A DNA stretch of 64,000 nucleotides from Nepenthes gracilis. Lineage: Eukaryota; Streptophyta; Magnoliopsida; Caryophyllales; Nepenthaceae. Positions 11,828-23,069 of this stretch are shown here, piece after piece; positions within the stretch are counted from its first letter, which is position 1, and each line of letters begins with the position of its first letter. The DNA lies in contig BSYO01000020.1 of assembly GCA_033239525.1 (NCBI GenBank), forward strand, positions 11,968,308-12,032,307. Reading direction: 5' to 3'. The notes beneath the pieces are model-generated. The model made no database searches. It saw nothing but the letters and a program-made list of their open reading frames with translations, and was not told the DNA's origin. The translations under genes were made by a program, and so were the position numbers.

Positions 11828-12270
11828 TCAAGGGCGCTTGAGAATGGCATGACCCACGTCCATTGGTATAACGTCATACCAAATGTGATCTTTGTATTTT
11901 AAGAATTGAATGGGTACAAAACAATATTTTTTAACGGATATAGAAAATGTGTCAATCCAAGAAACGCTATATGGACTAAGGTGTGGGACCACCTTTAACC
12001 CCAAATGAGAAATAGTGTTAGCGGAGACCGTATTGATACAACTATCACTAACCACGATAACCTTGCAAGGTTTTTCATTCATTTTGATATAAGTGTGAAA
12101 GATAGCATGACGACGCCCATCATCAGCCTCTTTGGATTGTGTCAATATGTATCGCACAATCCCCAAAAATGGTATATCAAGGAAGGAAGAACGGGAGTCT
12201 AGACTGGAGGAAGTAAGGTGAATACAACTCATAAATGTGTCAAGGTTATCATCATTCAAGTCATCAAACT
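11828..12270 (-). pseudogene. gypsy aspartic protease remnant
   Basis: This minus-strand frame of 143 codons matches the plus-strand relative: DDDLDTF-like start, HAIFHTYIKMNEKPCKVIV, NTISHLGLKVVPHLSPYS, DHIWYDVIPMDVGHAIL. The active-site D-S-G of the relative reads V-S-D-S here, so the catalytic motif is disrupted. A stop ends the frame just after the GHAILKRP block. Confidence 0.75.
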
Positions 12271-12279
12271 CCTCTAACT

Positions 12280-13350
12280 TGGGTTCATAGACTTATTCTT
12301 TAAGGGGTTTCTCATTTATTTCATTTTTTCCATCAATTAATAATGTTTTACTTAGACATTTGGAAGAAATATGCCCAAAACCTTTACACTTGAATCACTG
12401 TAACTGAAAATTTTTTTTCGGGACTACAACATACTTTCCTCGGGCTTCCCTTGTAGAGGCAAAGGTGGAAGGAGGGGTTCCTAAGACAGACTTAAAATTG
12501 ATGGCAGGAGTGTGTGATGTAGATTGATAATACGGTATCCTGATAACTAATTCCAAGTCTCGGACCAAATTATACGCATGGTCCAAAATCATAACTCCAT
12601 GAAAGACAAATTCTTTCCTAAAATCCTCGTGTATCCTTACCAGAATCTACTCAACGCCATGGCCTCATCCTCAATTATGTGATATCTCATTCAAAAATCA
12701 TCGAATTGAGTCACATAACCAGTTACGAACCTATTTCCTTGTCAAAGCTCATTCCACTGGTCGAGTAAGTTACAAAGACTGGAGCGGGGTAAATACTTCT
12801 CTTGAAGGCGTCGTTTCATTTCAGCCCAACTTCGAACAAGGACGGCCTGACGCCTAATAAGGAGGACCTCAATACTTTTCTAATATAATTGAGCATTTTC
12901 AGTCAACTTAAGACTAGCAAATTAAACTATCCTATCTTCTGAAACGCCATACCATTCAAAGAAACGATCCATATCTTGAACCCAATGAGTGAAAACTCGA
13001 AAGTCCAAACAACCATCAAAAGTAGGGGCATCCGATCTGATATTTTTAAAGAGGTGGTTATCCGTATCCCACTCTTGATCATAGTGTGAGGGTCTATAAT
13101 TACGTCGAAGAGGGGATTGACTACCTTGTCTGCATCAGTAAGCCTTATTATGGGATGCGTTAGAGTTGTTAGCATCCGATGAGTGAGGCCCTATTTCCAA
13201 AGTAGCAACTCAATTTGTGAGATCCAAATTAGTTTGACGAGTCATAGCCAGGTCAGTTTGAATGACTATCATGTGGTCTTGCAATTATTGTTGGTGAGAA
13301 GCTAATTGGGCTATTGCTGACTCGGAGTTTCAAATTGGTTAGAATCCATA
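12280..13350 (-). pseudogene. gag remnant of the minus-strand chromovirus
   Basis: Minus-strand frames with several stops match the gag at 1-800, and the match continues through the linker (LVRDLELVIRIPYYQSTSHTPAI). A more complete CCHC knuckle is present near 12400-12360, FKCKGFGHISSKC, although the first cysteine has been replaced by a stop. A likely start, ATGGATTCTAACC, is near 13350. Confidence 0.7.
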
Positions 13351-14372
13351 ATTAAGTCGGGGGTATTATAAAAAATAATTCGACTACTTCGTAAGTACAT
13401 ACAATACTAATACAACTAATGAGGTTGAGATCAATAAACAATTGAGACAATCCGAGTCAATTAATTTTTTTTTTTTAGTTGGTGAAATTTTATATTGTTC
13501 AGATCATACAAACTAGTATTACTAATCTATTAAAAAGATAAAACAAGAATCAATTGCAATAAGGGTGAGTCAAATGTAAAGGTAGTGAGAGGATGTGAAA
13601 AAATCTTTTTTTTGGCAATAAAATGACACACGCAGATAAAACTAAATACTATGAAAGATAAACAAAATGTACTACCTAAAAAAAATGAAACAAACACACT
13701 TGAAGATAATTTGACCCGTTTGTTTGAAACCACCTTGTGATGAGGATCTGCTATTGTCTGAATTTTATTTGTTGTGTTTCTGATTTTTTTTCTCTCTTTT
13801 TTTTCATGCTGTTGTTTTTGCTCTCTTTTCTTTTCTTTTTGTTTTTTTATTTTTCCTTTTTTTTCACTGGCCCTTTTTGGTTTTGTTTTTTTTTTTTTTT
13901 TGTGCTTCTGTTTTCCTTCTTGTGCCTTGCACTCAAGCCTTAAAGCCATAGAGAGACAGCGAAGAGGTGCGGTTGCTTAGTGAGTGCCCTCTCTTTCAAG
14001 CAGTGGCGGCGACAACGAAGATGAAAACGAATACAGAGAAGATGATGACAAGAACGAAGCTGATGAAGCAAAGACAAAGACGTAAAAGAAAGAGGGCAAG
14101 GACAAAGACAGAAAATGAAGAATTGGCACACCCCGATTCGTGACTTCTCTCTCTCTCCTTTTTTTTTGTTTTTTTTTTCGTGCTCTGGAGGAGAGAGGTG
14201 GCGGCTAGGGTTTGGGTCTGTTACGGCTCGAACGTGTGTATAGCGTTTGTGTCAGTGATGGCGGTGAAGATTGGTCGTTGGGTGGTAGTCGATTAGGGTT
14301 TTAGGACGCGGGGTGGTGGTTGATTAGAGTTTAGGGGGAGGGGGCAATGTGGGCCTCAGGAGGTTTGGATAG
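13351..14372 (-). other. Leader region of the chromovirus, no gene
   Basis: Between the gag start and the nested LTR lies low-complexity sequence, very T-rich on the plus strand (13780-13930 and 14157-14180). Reading frames here, such as the lysine-rich 13949-13530, are products of base composition. The leader continues beyond the nested LTR at 17195-17631. Confidence 0.55.
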
Positions 14373-17189
14373 TGTGATGGAACGGGTATATATATATATA
14401 TATATATATTTTGATTCCGTCATCCATAACACAGAGATGGGAATCCAATCTAAACCAGTTTTGTGTAACACAGGATCACAGATGCCATCTAGGACCCATA
14501 TACTTTTAACCATAAGAAATATAGAGGAAGTTACTCTAACAACTTGCGTAAACATTCATGTTCATTCCAAAGTATTCATTTCCGAATACACAATCAAAAC
14601 GTCTAGTTATAAAAGTTCATGAATCATAAACAAGCCATTACAATAATATTTTCCAAAATAAGCTTCCGAGTCTTTAATAATTCTTCAGACAAGCCCTAAT
14701 TACTCCAACTCGTCAAACACCAGCTCTAAAGTCTCATCTGAAAGGGGAAAAAAATAGAAAACAGTGAGCCGAAACCCAACAAGGTACATGCAGATATATA
14801 GTAAAACATATATGCGGAACATATCTCAGCAAAACAGATACTATTGCACATAAAGTTACAAGTGCCATAAGAAAGTGATTTATAACGGGAACATGATGCA
14901 GACGTATACAGAACTATTAGAAAACAGAAACAGCCTTTGGAAATCAGAATCAATGTATTTATGTTCAGAAAGCAGAAGTCGGTCTTACTTCCATATTATA
15001 CAGAAAACTTATCTTTTGTCAGTAAAGGACCCTACCAGTAGACCCTACTGACCAAGGGGGCGAATAATCGAGGATAAATTGTGTACATCTCCCCACAATC
15101 AACGGCAATAAACAGAACAGAATGAATGATCCCACCTCACGAGATCCTTCCCCAATCCAAAGGGGTGCCGGCCAGAACAGAACAGAATTTACCATCCATA
15201 TTATAACGCCTCGAGGAAAAGCGGACCATAAATAACTCCATGGACAAAGTTATCCTCGATTACCACCGTAACGTTCTAAGGCATGTCGGATAACCTAACC
15301 TGACTGCATATCAGTTTGGGTCCAAAATAACAGAAACAGAAATAAAAATACTTTCTTCTTATCGCTTACTGAAAGTCGTTTTCAGTATCAGTCAGAAACA
15401 TCACAATTTACCCTTTAGAAATTGTGCACAGAATATCACAGTTCAAGTCTTAAGGAGACCGGTTCAAAATCTCTTTTGTAAGGACTTTATTTTCATCACA
15501 CAAAAGTCGGAGCTCAAATGCCGGAGTTCTTTTTCTCAAAAAGCTAGAGTTCAAAAGCCGAAGTTTATTTCACATTAAGGCCGGAGCTCATTTTCATGTT
15601 AAGGCCGGAGTTCTTTTTAAAAGAGGCCGGAGTACTTTTTATTCAAAAGGAAGGAGTGCTTTTTGCCCAAAGGGACGGGGTGTTTTTCGCTTAAAGAGAC
15701 GGAGTGCTTTTCACTAAAAGGGACGAAGTGCTTTTTACTCAAAGGGTGGAGTACTTTTAAAAGCCGAAGTTTCATAAATCCGGAGTGTTTTTTACTAAAA
15801 GCTGGAGTATTTTTCACTCAAAGGACGGAGTATTTTTAAAAGCCGAAATTTCATAAATCCGGAGTGCTTTTTACTGAAAGTCGGAGTTCTTTTTCTCAAA
15901 AAGCCAAAGTCCAAAAAGCCGGAGTCCAAAAAGCCGGAGTTCTTTTTCTTAAAAAGCCGGAGTCCAAAAAGTCAGAGTTTTTTTTCTTAAAAAGCCGGAG
16001 TCCAAAAAGGCGAAATTCTTTTTCTTAAAAAGCCGGAGTTCTTTTTAAAAGAGGCCGGAGTTCTTTTTGACAAAAGGCGGAGTTCAAAAGCTGGAGTTCT
16101 TTATCAACCAAAGCCGAAGTTTTTTTTTACAGAGGCCGAAGTTCTTTTTTTAACAAAAGCCAGATTCATTTTTCATATAGGAAATCGAGTTCAATTTTCA
16201 TTTGCAATGCAAAAGGTCGATGTTCAATGCAGAATGTAGGAACTTTAAAATAAAGTATACTTGCAGTAAAACATGAACCTTAAAACAGAGCATGAACTTC
16301 AAAGCAGGGTACACTTGTAGTATTCTTAAAAATAGAACTTAAAAAGCAGTGTCTGAAGTAACTTGCAATATTCTTAAAGCATGAACTTAAAAACAGCGTC
16401 CGAAGTAACTTGCAATATTCTTAAAGCATGAATTTAAAGAGTAGCGTCCGAGGTACACTTGCCTGACTGCCCACTTTAGCTGCCTCAAAATTCTTCCCTC
16501 CTTCGCTCCTTATTCTTCCTTCGTGCCAGAAACTCATACTCATCCCTCAACCTGAGTCCGGTATATAAAGAGGAGGGAGTAGGTCAGGTAAGTGAAGGTA
16601 AGTTACCTTCTCGGTACTTGCCTTCAGTGATAAGGTGGAAGTAGATAGGTTAGTTTACTTACCTCAATACTTCTCCTCAAAGTGTAATGGGGTAGTTTAC
16701 CTACCTCATTTGGTCGAGGCCTAGTTCGATTTTAACTAAATAATAAAGTTTGCTTTTGTCTTTAGTTGCCCTTAATTTATTCCGGTCAACTTTTCGGTCA
16801 ATACTTCTTATTCTAATTAAGTCATTTCCTTGCCCACGATTTTACCTCTTTTATTCAAGACTGGTTAATTTTCCCTCAAGCTGGTCAAAGGCCGCTCAAC
16901 ATTTCTAAACCCTTCAAAATCCGGTCAACTTCCTCAAATCTGATCAACTCTTCAAATCCGATCAACTCTTTAAATCCGTCAACTCTTCAATTTCGGTCAA
17001 CATCTTCAAATCCGGTCAACATTACAAATTCTGGTCAACCGGTCATCATCATCCGATTAAATTTCTCTCATTATTTACTTAGGCCTCTTGCACTTTCATG
17101 AAATGGTTCGACCTTCTAGAAGCCTAAGGACACTCCAATTTTAAATAGCAATATTTTATTCCTATTTTAAGCCTTTTTGGGGTCTCACA
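14373..17189 (-). mobile_element. Nested solo LTR, 2817 bp, TSD GATAG
   Basis: The element is bounded by GATAG at 14368-14372 and 17190-17194. In minus orientation it runs TGTGAGACCCC...TTCCATCACA. It has an AT-rich TATA-like box (TTTATATA, plus-strand 16562-16569) and downstream of that the motif AGGCAAGT (plus-strand 16457-16464). No coding region or second LTR is present, which is what LTR-LTR recombination leaves. Sequence from about 14455 to 14760 is nearly the same as 46115-46400 in the related LTR at 46080-48509. The TGTGAGACCCC start is usual for long-LTR gypsy elements of the Tekay/Del type (inference). Confidence 0.85.
15480..16180. repeat. GCCGGAG minisatellite inside the LTR
   Basis: About 25 to 30 degenerate units of roughly 24 bp share the core GCCGGAGTTCTTTTT with variable spacers such as AAAAG or CATAAATCC. 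They lie between the 3' end and the TATA region of the LTR. Confidence 0.85.
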
Positions 17190-17631
17190 GATAGTCATTT
17201 GGGTGTGTCTTGACTTGGCGCCGACTAGGGCACTGGTGGTCGTGGTGGTCAGCGGCGGTGTGAGGATGGCTTTGGTAAGTATGGTTCTCCAGCTATTAAT
17301 GTGGTTGCTTTGTTCGATGGCAACGGCTGCATCGTGATTTTTGCCTCTGTGATTTCTCTCCCTTTTTTTTTCTTTAGATACTCTCACTCTGTTTTTTTTC
17401 TTTGTCACAATAAATTTTTTTTTGATTTGTGACAGAGATGATACTCTTACAAAAATCATTCTTTTTTTTTTGTTTTGTAATATGAAGAAGAGGCAGTTGA
17501 GAAGAATTGTGGCGTGGAGGTGGACAGTGGTGCTGGTAGACTTAATGGTGTTGCTGATTGTGGGAAGTTGTGTGGCGAGTTATTGGTTGCGGGAAGGTGA
17601 TGTTGCGGGAGGCAAAACGATAAGATTTTAT

Positions 17632-17642
17632 CTCTAATACCA
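17632..17642 (-). promoter_or_regulatory. Primer binding site (tRNA-Met like)
   Basis: On the minus strand TGGTATTAGAG follows the 5' LTR after three bases. It differs by one base from the usual TGGTATCAGAG complement of initiator tRNA-Met. It fixes the orientation of the element. Confidence 0.8.
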
Positions 17643-17645
17643 ATT

Positions 17646-18041
17646 TGATGTAGGGAAGGAGAAAAATAGGGAAGAGAGATAGACAGATAGAGACAACAAT
17701 AGAGATTAAAGGGGTAAAGAAAAGAAAGAAAAAACCAGGGGGAAGGGGAAAGAAAGTCACAATTACTTAATTGCATTTAATTTCTGAAAATATTCATTCA
17801 TTCATTCAATAATTCAAATAATAGAACATATGGTCTTTATAAAGAGAAATTCTAGATCTAAGATAATTTGGTAACAAATTATCTATTTCTAAAAATAAAA
17901 AAACTTACAATAAAATCATGTAAATAAAAACGAATAAATCAAACTTGAATCTTACCAAATAAATAAAGCAAATAAAATAAAAGCTAATAAAATCGGAATC
18001 TCTTCTAATTAGATCTCTTGGAATATTTGATGTTCGCATCA
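17646..18041 (-). repeat. 5' LTR of the minus-strand chromovirus (396 bp)
   Basis: On the minus strand it runs TGATGCGAACATC...CCTTCCCTACATCA. It includes CTTTATAAAGACC as a possible TATA region and a run of GAATGAATG. It is followed by GAAAC, the target duplication shared with 10373-10377. Confidence 0.9.
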
Positions 18042-18046
18042 GAAAC

Positions 18047-19280
18047 TTTCCTTCCCTCTTGATGCTCTTTTTCTTCTCTCCTTCTTTCACTGGTGGTCCT
18101 CTCTGCTCTCTGATTTTATAAGTGTGGTGGTGAACGGTGAACGGTAAATGGCGAATGGTGAGGGTTTCTTTTTGCACTTTGTTTCTACTCCGTTCCACAC
18201 ACAGTTCACAATACTGTCTTCTAAAGCATCTGGTACGCTTCATAATGACGTCTAGCTCAAATCCTTTCTGCTCACCTGGCCTGATCTTGCAGAGGATTTA
18301 TCATATCAACTTTGTCATTTTCTGTGCTTTCACCAGTTCCTATGTTTTCACAGACAACGCATGCTCTGCCAATTTGGACGCGTGCCCTGCAAGACTGCCA
18401 CCTACTTTGTAAAGTCGCCTTCCTACCCTGCAATTAACCTGTTCTATAAAATCACCTATTAATTCTGAAAGTCAACTACCTACTATACAAAGTCAACTGT
18501 TAGCTTTTCAGACAGGCCACTCTAGCCCGCCTTTGCATCAGTGGTTAGATCCACTCCGACTGCAGTCCACTCTGGCGCCCAGAGCCACTCTGGCAAATTC
18601 ACCACTCCAACATTTGCCCATTCCGACAAATTACCATTCGACAATTGCCCACTCCGGCCTTTTGCTGCAGTCAGTTTGCAACACTCCAAACTTTGCACAA
18701 ACCTTACACGATCATCCGATGACACCGTTTGTTGAGCTACCCACAAAAGAATAACCAAACCCAACAAACTTCCCCTCACGACCTTGAGGGAGGAAGCATC
18801 GCTTCTAACCAGTGACTGTCATTGCCTGCCCTTTAGCAACTTCCCCTCAATTGGGATCTCGGTGTCAGCCTTTGCAAACCTGAATGATATCTTCTTTCCC
18901 TCCACCGAGCTTAGAGTAGTCGCACTCCCCTTCGGCTATTGAATTATTCCCCCTTGCACTCCACCTCGGCCACCTCTTCCTGCTGCCTTAACTAATGCCC
19001 CTGTTGGTCATCTTGGCACCATTCTTGGCAACCCAAGCCTTCATCGGGTACCAACTTGATCTCTTGCTTCCCCTTGCCACAACCTATGTGCCTCTGGTGA
19101 GTCTCCATTGGCCATTTCCGAACGCTGTCCGGAAGCCTTCTTCATCAAGCTTTTTGGTTGAAATCATATTCAACCTTAAATCCAGGACATGCCTCACGCC
19201 CTTCAACACAAGCTTATTTCCGTTGTTTCTACATCAACTCTAATCTTATAGCTTGGATGAATAAGAAATAAAATTTCATC
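18047..19280. other. Unidentified repeat-like sequence, no gene
   Basis: This continues the repeat interrupted by the chromovirus. A short inverted/direct mixture GTGAACGGTGAACGGTAAATGGCGAATGG is at 18129-18158, and a cytosine-rich stretch at 18500-19080. Short frames are present, but none shows a domain I recognise. It may belong to the degenerate copia element whose 3' part follows. Confidence 0.3.
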
Positions 19281-19289
19281 TCCTTTTTT

Positions 19290-19640
19290 TCCGCCAAGTA
19301 GAATACATTCTTCGCTAGTAGTAGTCACGCACACAACTTTTATGGATGAAACTAATGCTTCACGATTTCGACATCACTAAGGACCATGACAATTTATTAC
19401 GATAATACAAATGCTATCAATATTTCGTAAAATCCCATTCAACACTCTCGCACCAAACACAGATATTCGTCACCACTTTATTCAGGAACTTTTTGAAACT
19501 CAGGTCATAGCCTTTGAACACACTTTGACTGAATATCAACAGGCCGACATTCTTACAAAACCTTTAGATAGCCTTTGTTTTGAATCTCTTAGGAAGGCAA
19601 TTGGCACTTGCTCTCCTCCGTCAAACTGTTGTGAACTTTA
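19290..19640 (+). pseudogene. Ty1/copia RNase H C-terminal remnant
   Basis: The frame 19411-19641 reads DIRHHFIQELFE...FEHTLTEYQQADILTKPLDS and then ESLRKAIGTC, the standard end of copia RNase H. The DITKDHDNL and CDNTNAI-like parts precede it in other frames (19365-19420), so at least one frameshift is present. The wording is closest to SIRE/Maximus-type copia elements (inference). No RT or integrase is recognisable upstream. Confidence 0.8.
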
Positions 19641-20630
19641 ATTGTGCCCTTTCTTTTTTTTTTTAAAAAAAAAAATGTGCTCTGCTCATCGCCCCTGTAG
19701 CACACCTACTTCGCTCTCGAGCACAGCGACTCAACCCTTTTTAACTTCAAGCACACACCATGCACCACCGCACTGTGCCACTCAAACCTTCGCTTCTCTC
19801 TCTCCGTCTTCGCACTTCTCCTTCTCTCTCTTCAACCAAATCCTCCAGATCAGCTCTTCCTCCTCTCCTTAGGCACATAATTTCTCCTCCTTCCTCATTT
19901 TTGAGTTTCCCATCGCCATTGATGGCAATTTTCGGTTTCCTCCATGGACTCCCATTTCCTCTACGATTTTTGCTCAATTACTTCATGTTGTAAGCATATT
20001 TAGGTCTGATTTAGTGTTTACCATGCCTCATTTTTGTAAATCGGATTGATTGTTGCAGGGTTTCTTCCCCATTTCTCTCACGGCCCACAACCTTGTCTGG
20101 TGCCTTGCTGTTGGTTGTGGGGTCTGTGAGGGCAGTTGTGCCACTGAGTGGTGTTTTCTGGTGGTAGGGATGGTGTCACCACCAACGGTGCGGTTGCGGC
20201 TACACCACTGCTACTGGGCTGCGCGTTGGTGGGAAAGGTTCTGCTGGGTTGAACCTCATCCCCTGTGCTGCCCTGCATAGCAATCTAGCCTTGTTATGAC
20301 GTTTTCTTGTGTCGCTGGCAATGTGCACTACGCCTGCCCACGGACCACTCTATGCAAAGTGGTCAATGGCTTTGCGCGCCAGTTTTATTCCTCCAACATG
20401 TCATGTTGGTATTGTCTCGGAATTGGGTTATCTCACTGTCATCTATTTTTTTTTGGCTTTTCAGATGTCGGTTCCTTAGAAGTTTGTTTCCAAAAAATCT
20501 GTAAGAGTCCTTGGGCGAGCGGGCCCTCCGAGCCTGATCAGTTCATTTATGCCAAAGCTGATGCATTCTTTAGCTCCAGTGTGTCCTAAAGGCAACGTAC
20601 CCTCGAATGAGAAGTTGACCTTACTTCCCT
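19641..20630. other. Spacer between copia RNase H and env-like remnant
   Basis: Pyrimidine-rich sequence at 19680-19960, then mixed sequence with short unrelated frames on both strands. I see no domain. In SIRE-type elements a spacer and envelope-like ORF lie at this position. Confidence 0.35.
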
Positions 20631-20639
20631 CGACCCATC

Positions 20640-21600
20640 TATTTCCTCCGTGTTCACAGACCATCATTAGGAGCCAGTCTTAACTAACCTAATCACACCA
20701 TCTCAACTCTTGATTCAAGAATTTTACTCTAATATCTATGACTACTCGATCGATTCTTTTTCTACCTTCTTGAGGGGGAGTCGCCTATGAATTACCTCAA
20801 AAGTAATCTCCAGCACTCTCAGTATCCCATTGGTTGACAATCCCGATTACCCTTACCCATGGAATGTCATGCCACACTACAATGAGATTGCCTCTTTTCT
20901 TTCATCATGGAGTGGATGGCCGCTCGTTCAAAGCCAAGCTTCTCTCCCCTCGGAGGATGGTTGTGAGCCGGATCATGCTTGACCGATATTTTTCGGTTGC
21001 TTATTTCTCCTCCATTCCCCTAGACAAGGCTTTGTTCCTTTACACTCTCTTCGATGGGTAGCCCATAGATCTTCCATCCCACTTTTGCTCTCATATTATT
21101 GCTTAATTTGTCTCCAAAAAGGATGACAACCTATCCCATGACTGTCTCATTCAGCGCCTTATCATAGGTCTAGGGGTACAATTTCCAAATCTTCCCCGAG
21201 TGCAGCTTAGTTAGCCCGTTACCCAGATGACTTTTGAACAAAGTTGGTCACACACCCATCAATTCTCCCCATCTTCTGACAATGCGCTTGATAAGCCCCT
21301 TCTTGAGGTCCCTACCTTTTTTGCTGGCTGTGGCCGTCTTTTCCTGGTCCCTCATGTCCTGGCCCATCTGATCCTCCTCGGTCCTCCACCTCTTCCTCCT
21401 CTATGCTAATGTGGCATCTCTCCAGGCTTATAATCGGTAAAGCGGCTATATTATTCTCATGAGTGGATTTATGTTTCTCAAACCCAGTTGCAGTCGGACA
21501 TTTTTGCCAAATTTCAGCATCTTGATTCTCACCTAGCTATTCAGGAGGAGGAGCTCACTCGTCAGCGGCCGATTCTCACTCGTCTCTCTTCCGCCCGACC
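20640..21600 (+). pseudogene. Envelope-like/plant transposon domain of a copia element
   Basis: Reading through stops, the plus strand gives LLIQEFYSNIYDY...STFLRG near 20700-20775, VISSTLSIPLVDNPDYPYPW near 20795-20860, then MLDRYFSVAYFSS (near 20975) and LDKALFLYTLFDG ending 21061. PIDLPSHFCSHII and a later glutamine/glutamate-rich part (near 21480-21560) follow. This is the pattern of the putative plant transposon domain found as a third, envelope-like ORF downstream of pol in SIRE elements and in Athila. There are at least three stops and several shifts. The function of such ORFs is not established in the family. Confidence 0.6.
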
Positions 21601-21732
21601 ATCTTTCGGTGATTTCTCTGCATCAGATTGATGCCCTCCCTTTGGTCATTCATGAGAAAAAGGGGAGTAGAATTGCTAAGGAGAGGTCACCCTAGGAGTT
21701 TATTTTTATCTTTGGCTTTTGGCTTTTTTTGT

Positions 21733-21742
21733 TAGGGGGAGA
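21733..21742 (+). promoter_or_regulatory. polypurine tract of the copia remnant
   Basis: TTAGGGGGAGA is followed by TTCATTTGTTATG, a possible LTR start. A similar GAGAAAAAGGGGAG is at 21654-21667. Runs of this kind precede the 3' LTR in SIRE-type elements. Confidence 0.45.
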
Positions 21743-21843
21743 TTCATTTGTTATGTCTTCCATTGATTTCCTGTGTTATCCCTATATATGGATTTACATT
21801 AATCTTATTATGACTTATTCGTTATATTGGTATTTTGTTATCA

Positions 21844-22250
21844 TGATCATAGATATAGAGATGTAATTTGATTTTATTTTCAAATGGATACAGAGATGAG
21901 ATTTGATTTGATTTGGATATTTGATTTGATTTCTAAAGTAGTATTAATTTTATTTTTACTTAAAAGATTTATTTCTAATTTATGTTATTTCAAATTAGAA
22001 ATTTTTAGATTTGATTTTATTTCTAAATTATCTTAGAAATAGAATTTCCTATATAAGGACCCTAACTCTATTATTTAATTCAATGTTGATGAATTGAATG
22101 AATCTGAGTGATTGTGCTTTTCTTCCCCTCTCTCTCTTGGTCTCCTCTTTTTCTAGTCTCTATCCCTCTCTTTGATCTCTATTCTCCCTCTTTCCCTCTT
22201 CCTTCTCTTCTCCTTCCCCTCTCCTACCTTTTCCTCCTTCCCTACATCAA
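21844..22250 (+). repeat. Solo LTR related to the chromovirus LTRs
   Basis: The segment from TGATCATAGATAT to CCTACATCAA aligns with the reverse complement of 17646-18041. It includes TATATAAGGACC near 22050, GAATTGAATGAATC and the pyrimidine-rich end. TATCA occurs at 21839-21843 and 22251-22255, which fits a 5-bp duplication with one base of slack at the right end. No internal region is adjacent. Confidence 0.65.
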
Positions 22251-23069
22251 TATCAATACTAATATATACCAAGTGATATTTGATATATTAATTGATATTT
22301 CGTTTTATGGTACACACAGATCTTTTCATCTTATACATAGATGGGCATTTGGAAGCCAATTACTCAAAATAAATCAAAGAATATCACTAATTCCATAAAA
22401 TAAAAAAAAGGGAGGCAAAGCAAAGAAATCCATATATTCGGTATGAAATTTGTTATCATAGTTGTTCCCATCAATTGTCAGCTTCACTTATTTACTTCCC
22501 TACTTTTGTCATCACTAATCAACTATACAAAGCTCATCTCAACTATCACACTTAGCTTTCGCCAATCAACCACCCCTCCAATGCTATGCCAGAGGCCTTC
22601 ATTTTACCAACCCTTTGCATTTAGGGCTTCCCTAGCAATTGAGTGTCAAGATCTCAGACGTATGGGATATTATAGATCTTTCAACAAATTATGAGATGAT
22701 ATTTGCCCGGTTCGGGAGAACTATACAATTCAGCACATTTTTTCTCGAAAACGAGTATATATCACCTGGCATTTCTAGGATCGTGAAGCAGGGAGTCGGT
22801 CTGCCCATTATTGATGTGGGATTTCTTGGTCTTGTCGAAATGAGCTTTACGAACAGCACGATGGATTCATTTCTCGTGCTCCTTGAGCATTTCCCCTATG
22901 TTTCCTCTGGCAGTTAGAAGTGGCCTAGAAGAGTGAACCCAATTTATTGGAGCATAGCCCTAGAAGAGTTAAAGAGGCAAAGGCATTACATTAATCCATC
23001 AATCTAGCTTATGAATAAATTCATACATCAACCGATTGGCACTTTTGTTGGAACTTTCAAATCGATTCC
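22251..23069. other. Sequence without identified gene
   Basis: This is mostly AT-rich. On the minus strand at about 22917-22760 a hydrophilic frame reads GNIGEMLKEHEK, a stop, then HRAVRKAHFDKTKKSHINN and LLHDPRNAR. It looks more protein-like than its surroundings but I cannot assign it to a family; a plus-strand frame (22639-22917) covers the same bases. It may be a gene fragment or chance. Confidence 0.25.

Larger units (their letters stand above)
10378..18041 (-). mobile_element. Complete but RT-less chromovirus, with nested LTR
   Basis: Both ends are defined: LTRs at 10378-10775 and 17646-18041, flanked by GAAAC at 10373-10377 and 18042-18046, a perfect 5-bp target duplication. In minus-strand order come the 5' LTR, a tRNA-Met-like primer site, a leader, gag, protease, then a jump straight to the end of integrase and the chromodomain region, a PPT and the 3' LTR. 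Compared with the copy at 1-4936 about 2.2 kb holding RT, RNase H and most of integrase is missing, so it could only have moved by borrowing enzymes. A 2.8-kb solo LTR (14373-17189) later landed in the leader. The LTRs differ at many positions, so it is not recent. Confidence 0.9.

Noticed and set aside
13530..13949. Lysine-rich 139-codon minus-strand ORF
   Set aside because: It is the complement of a T-rich low-complexity leader inside the chromovirus; composition alone explains it and no domain is visible.
15480..16180. Regularly spaced repeats resembling a CRISPR array
   Set aside because: Units are degenerate, spacers are not unique sequences of constant length, the DNA is plant nuclear and lies inside an LTR.
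18522..18779. Overlapping ORFs on both strands near 18520-18780
   Set aside because: Repeated CCACTCC/GCCACTCTGGC words open the frames; no protein family is recognised.
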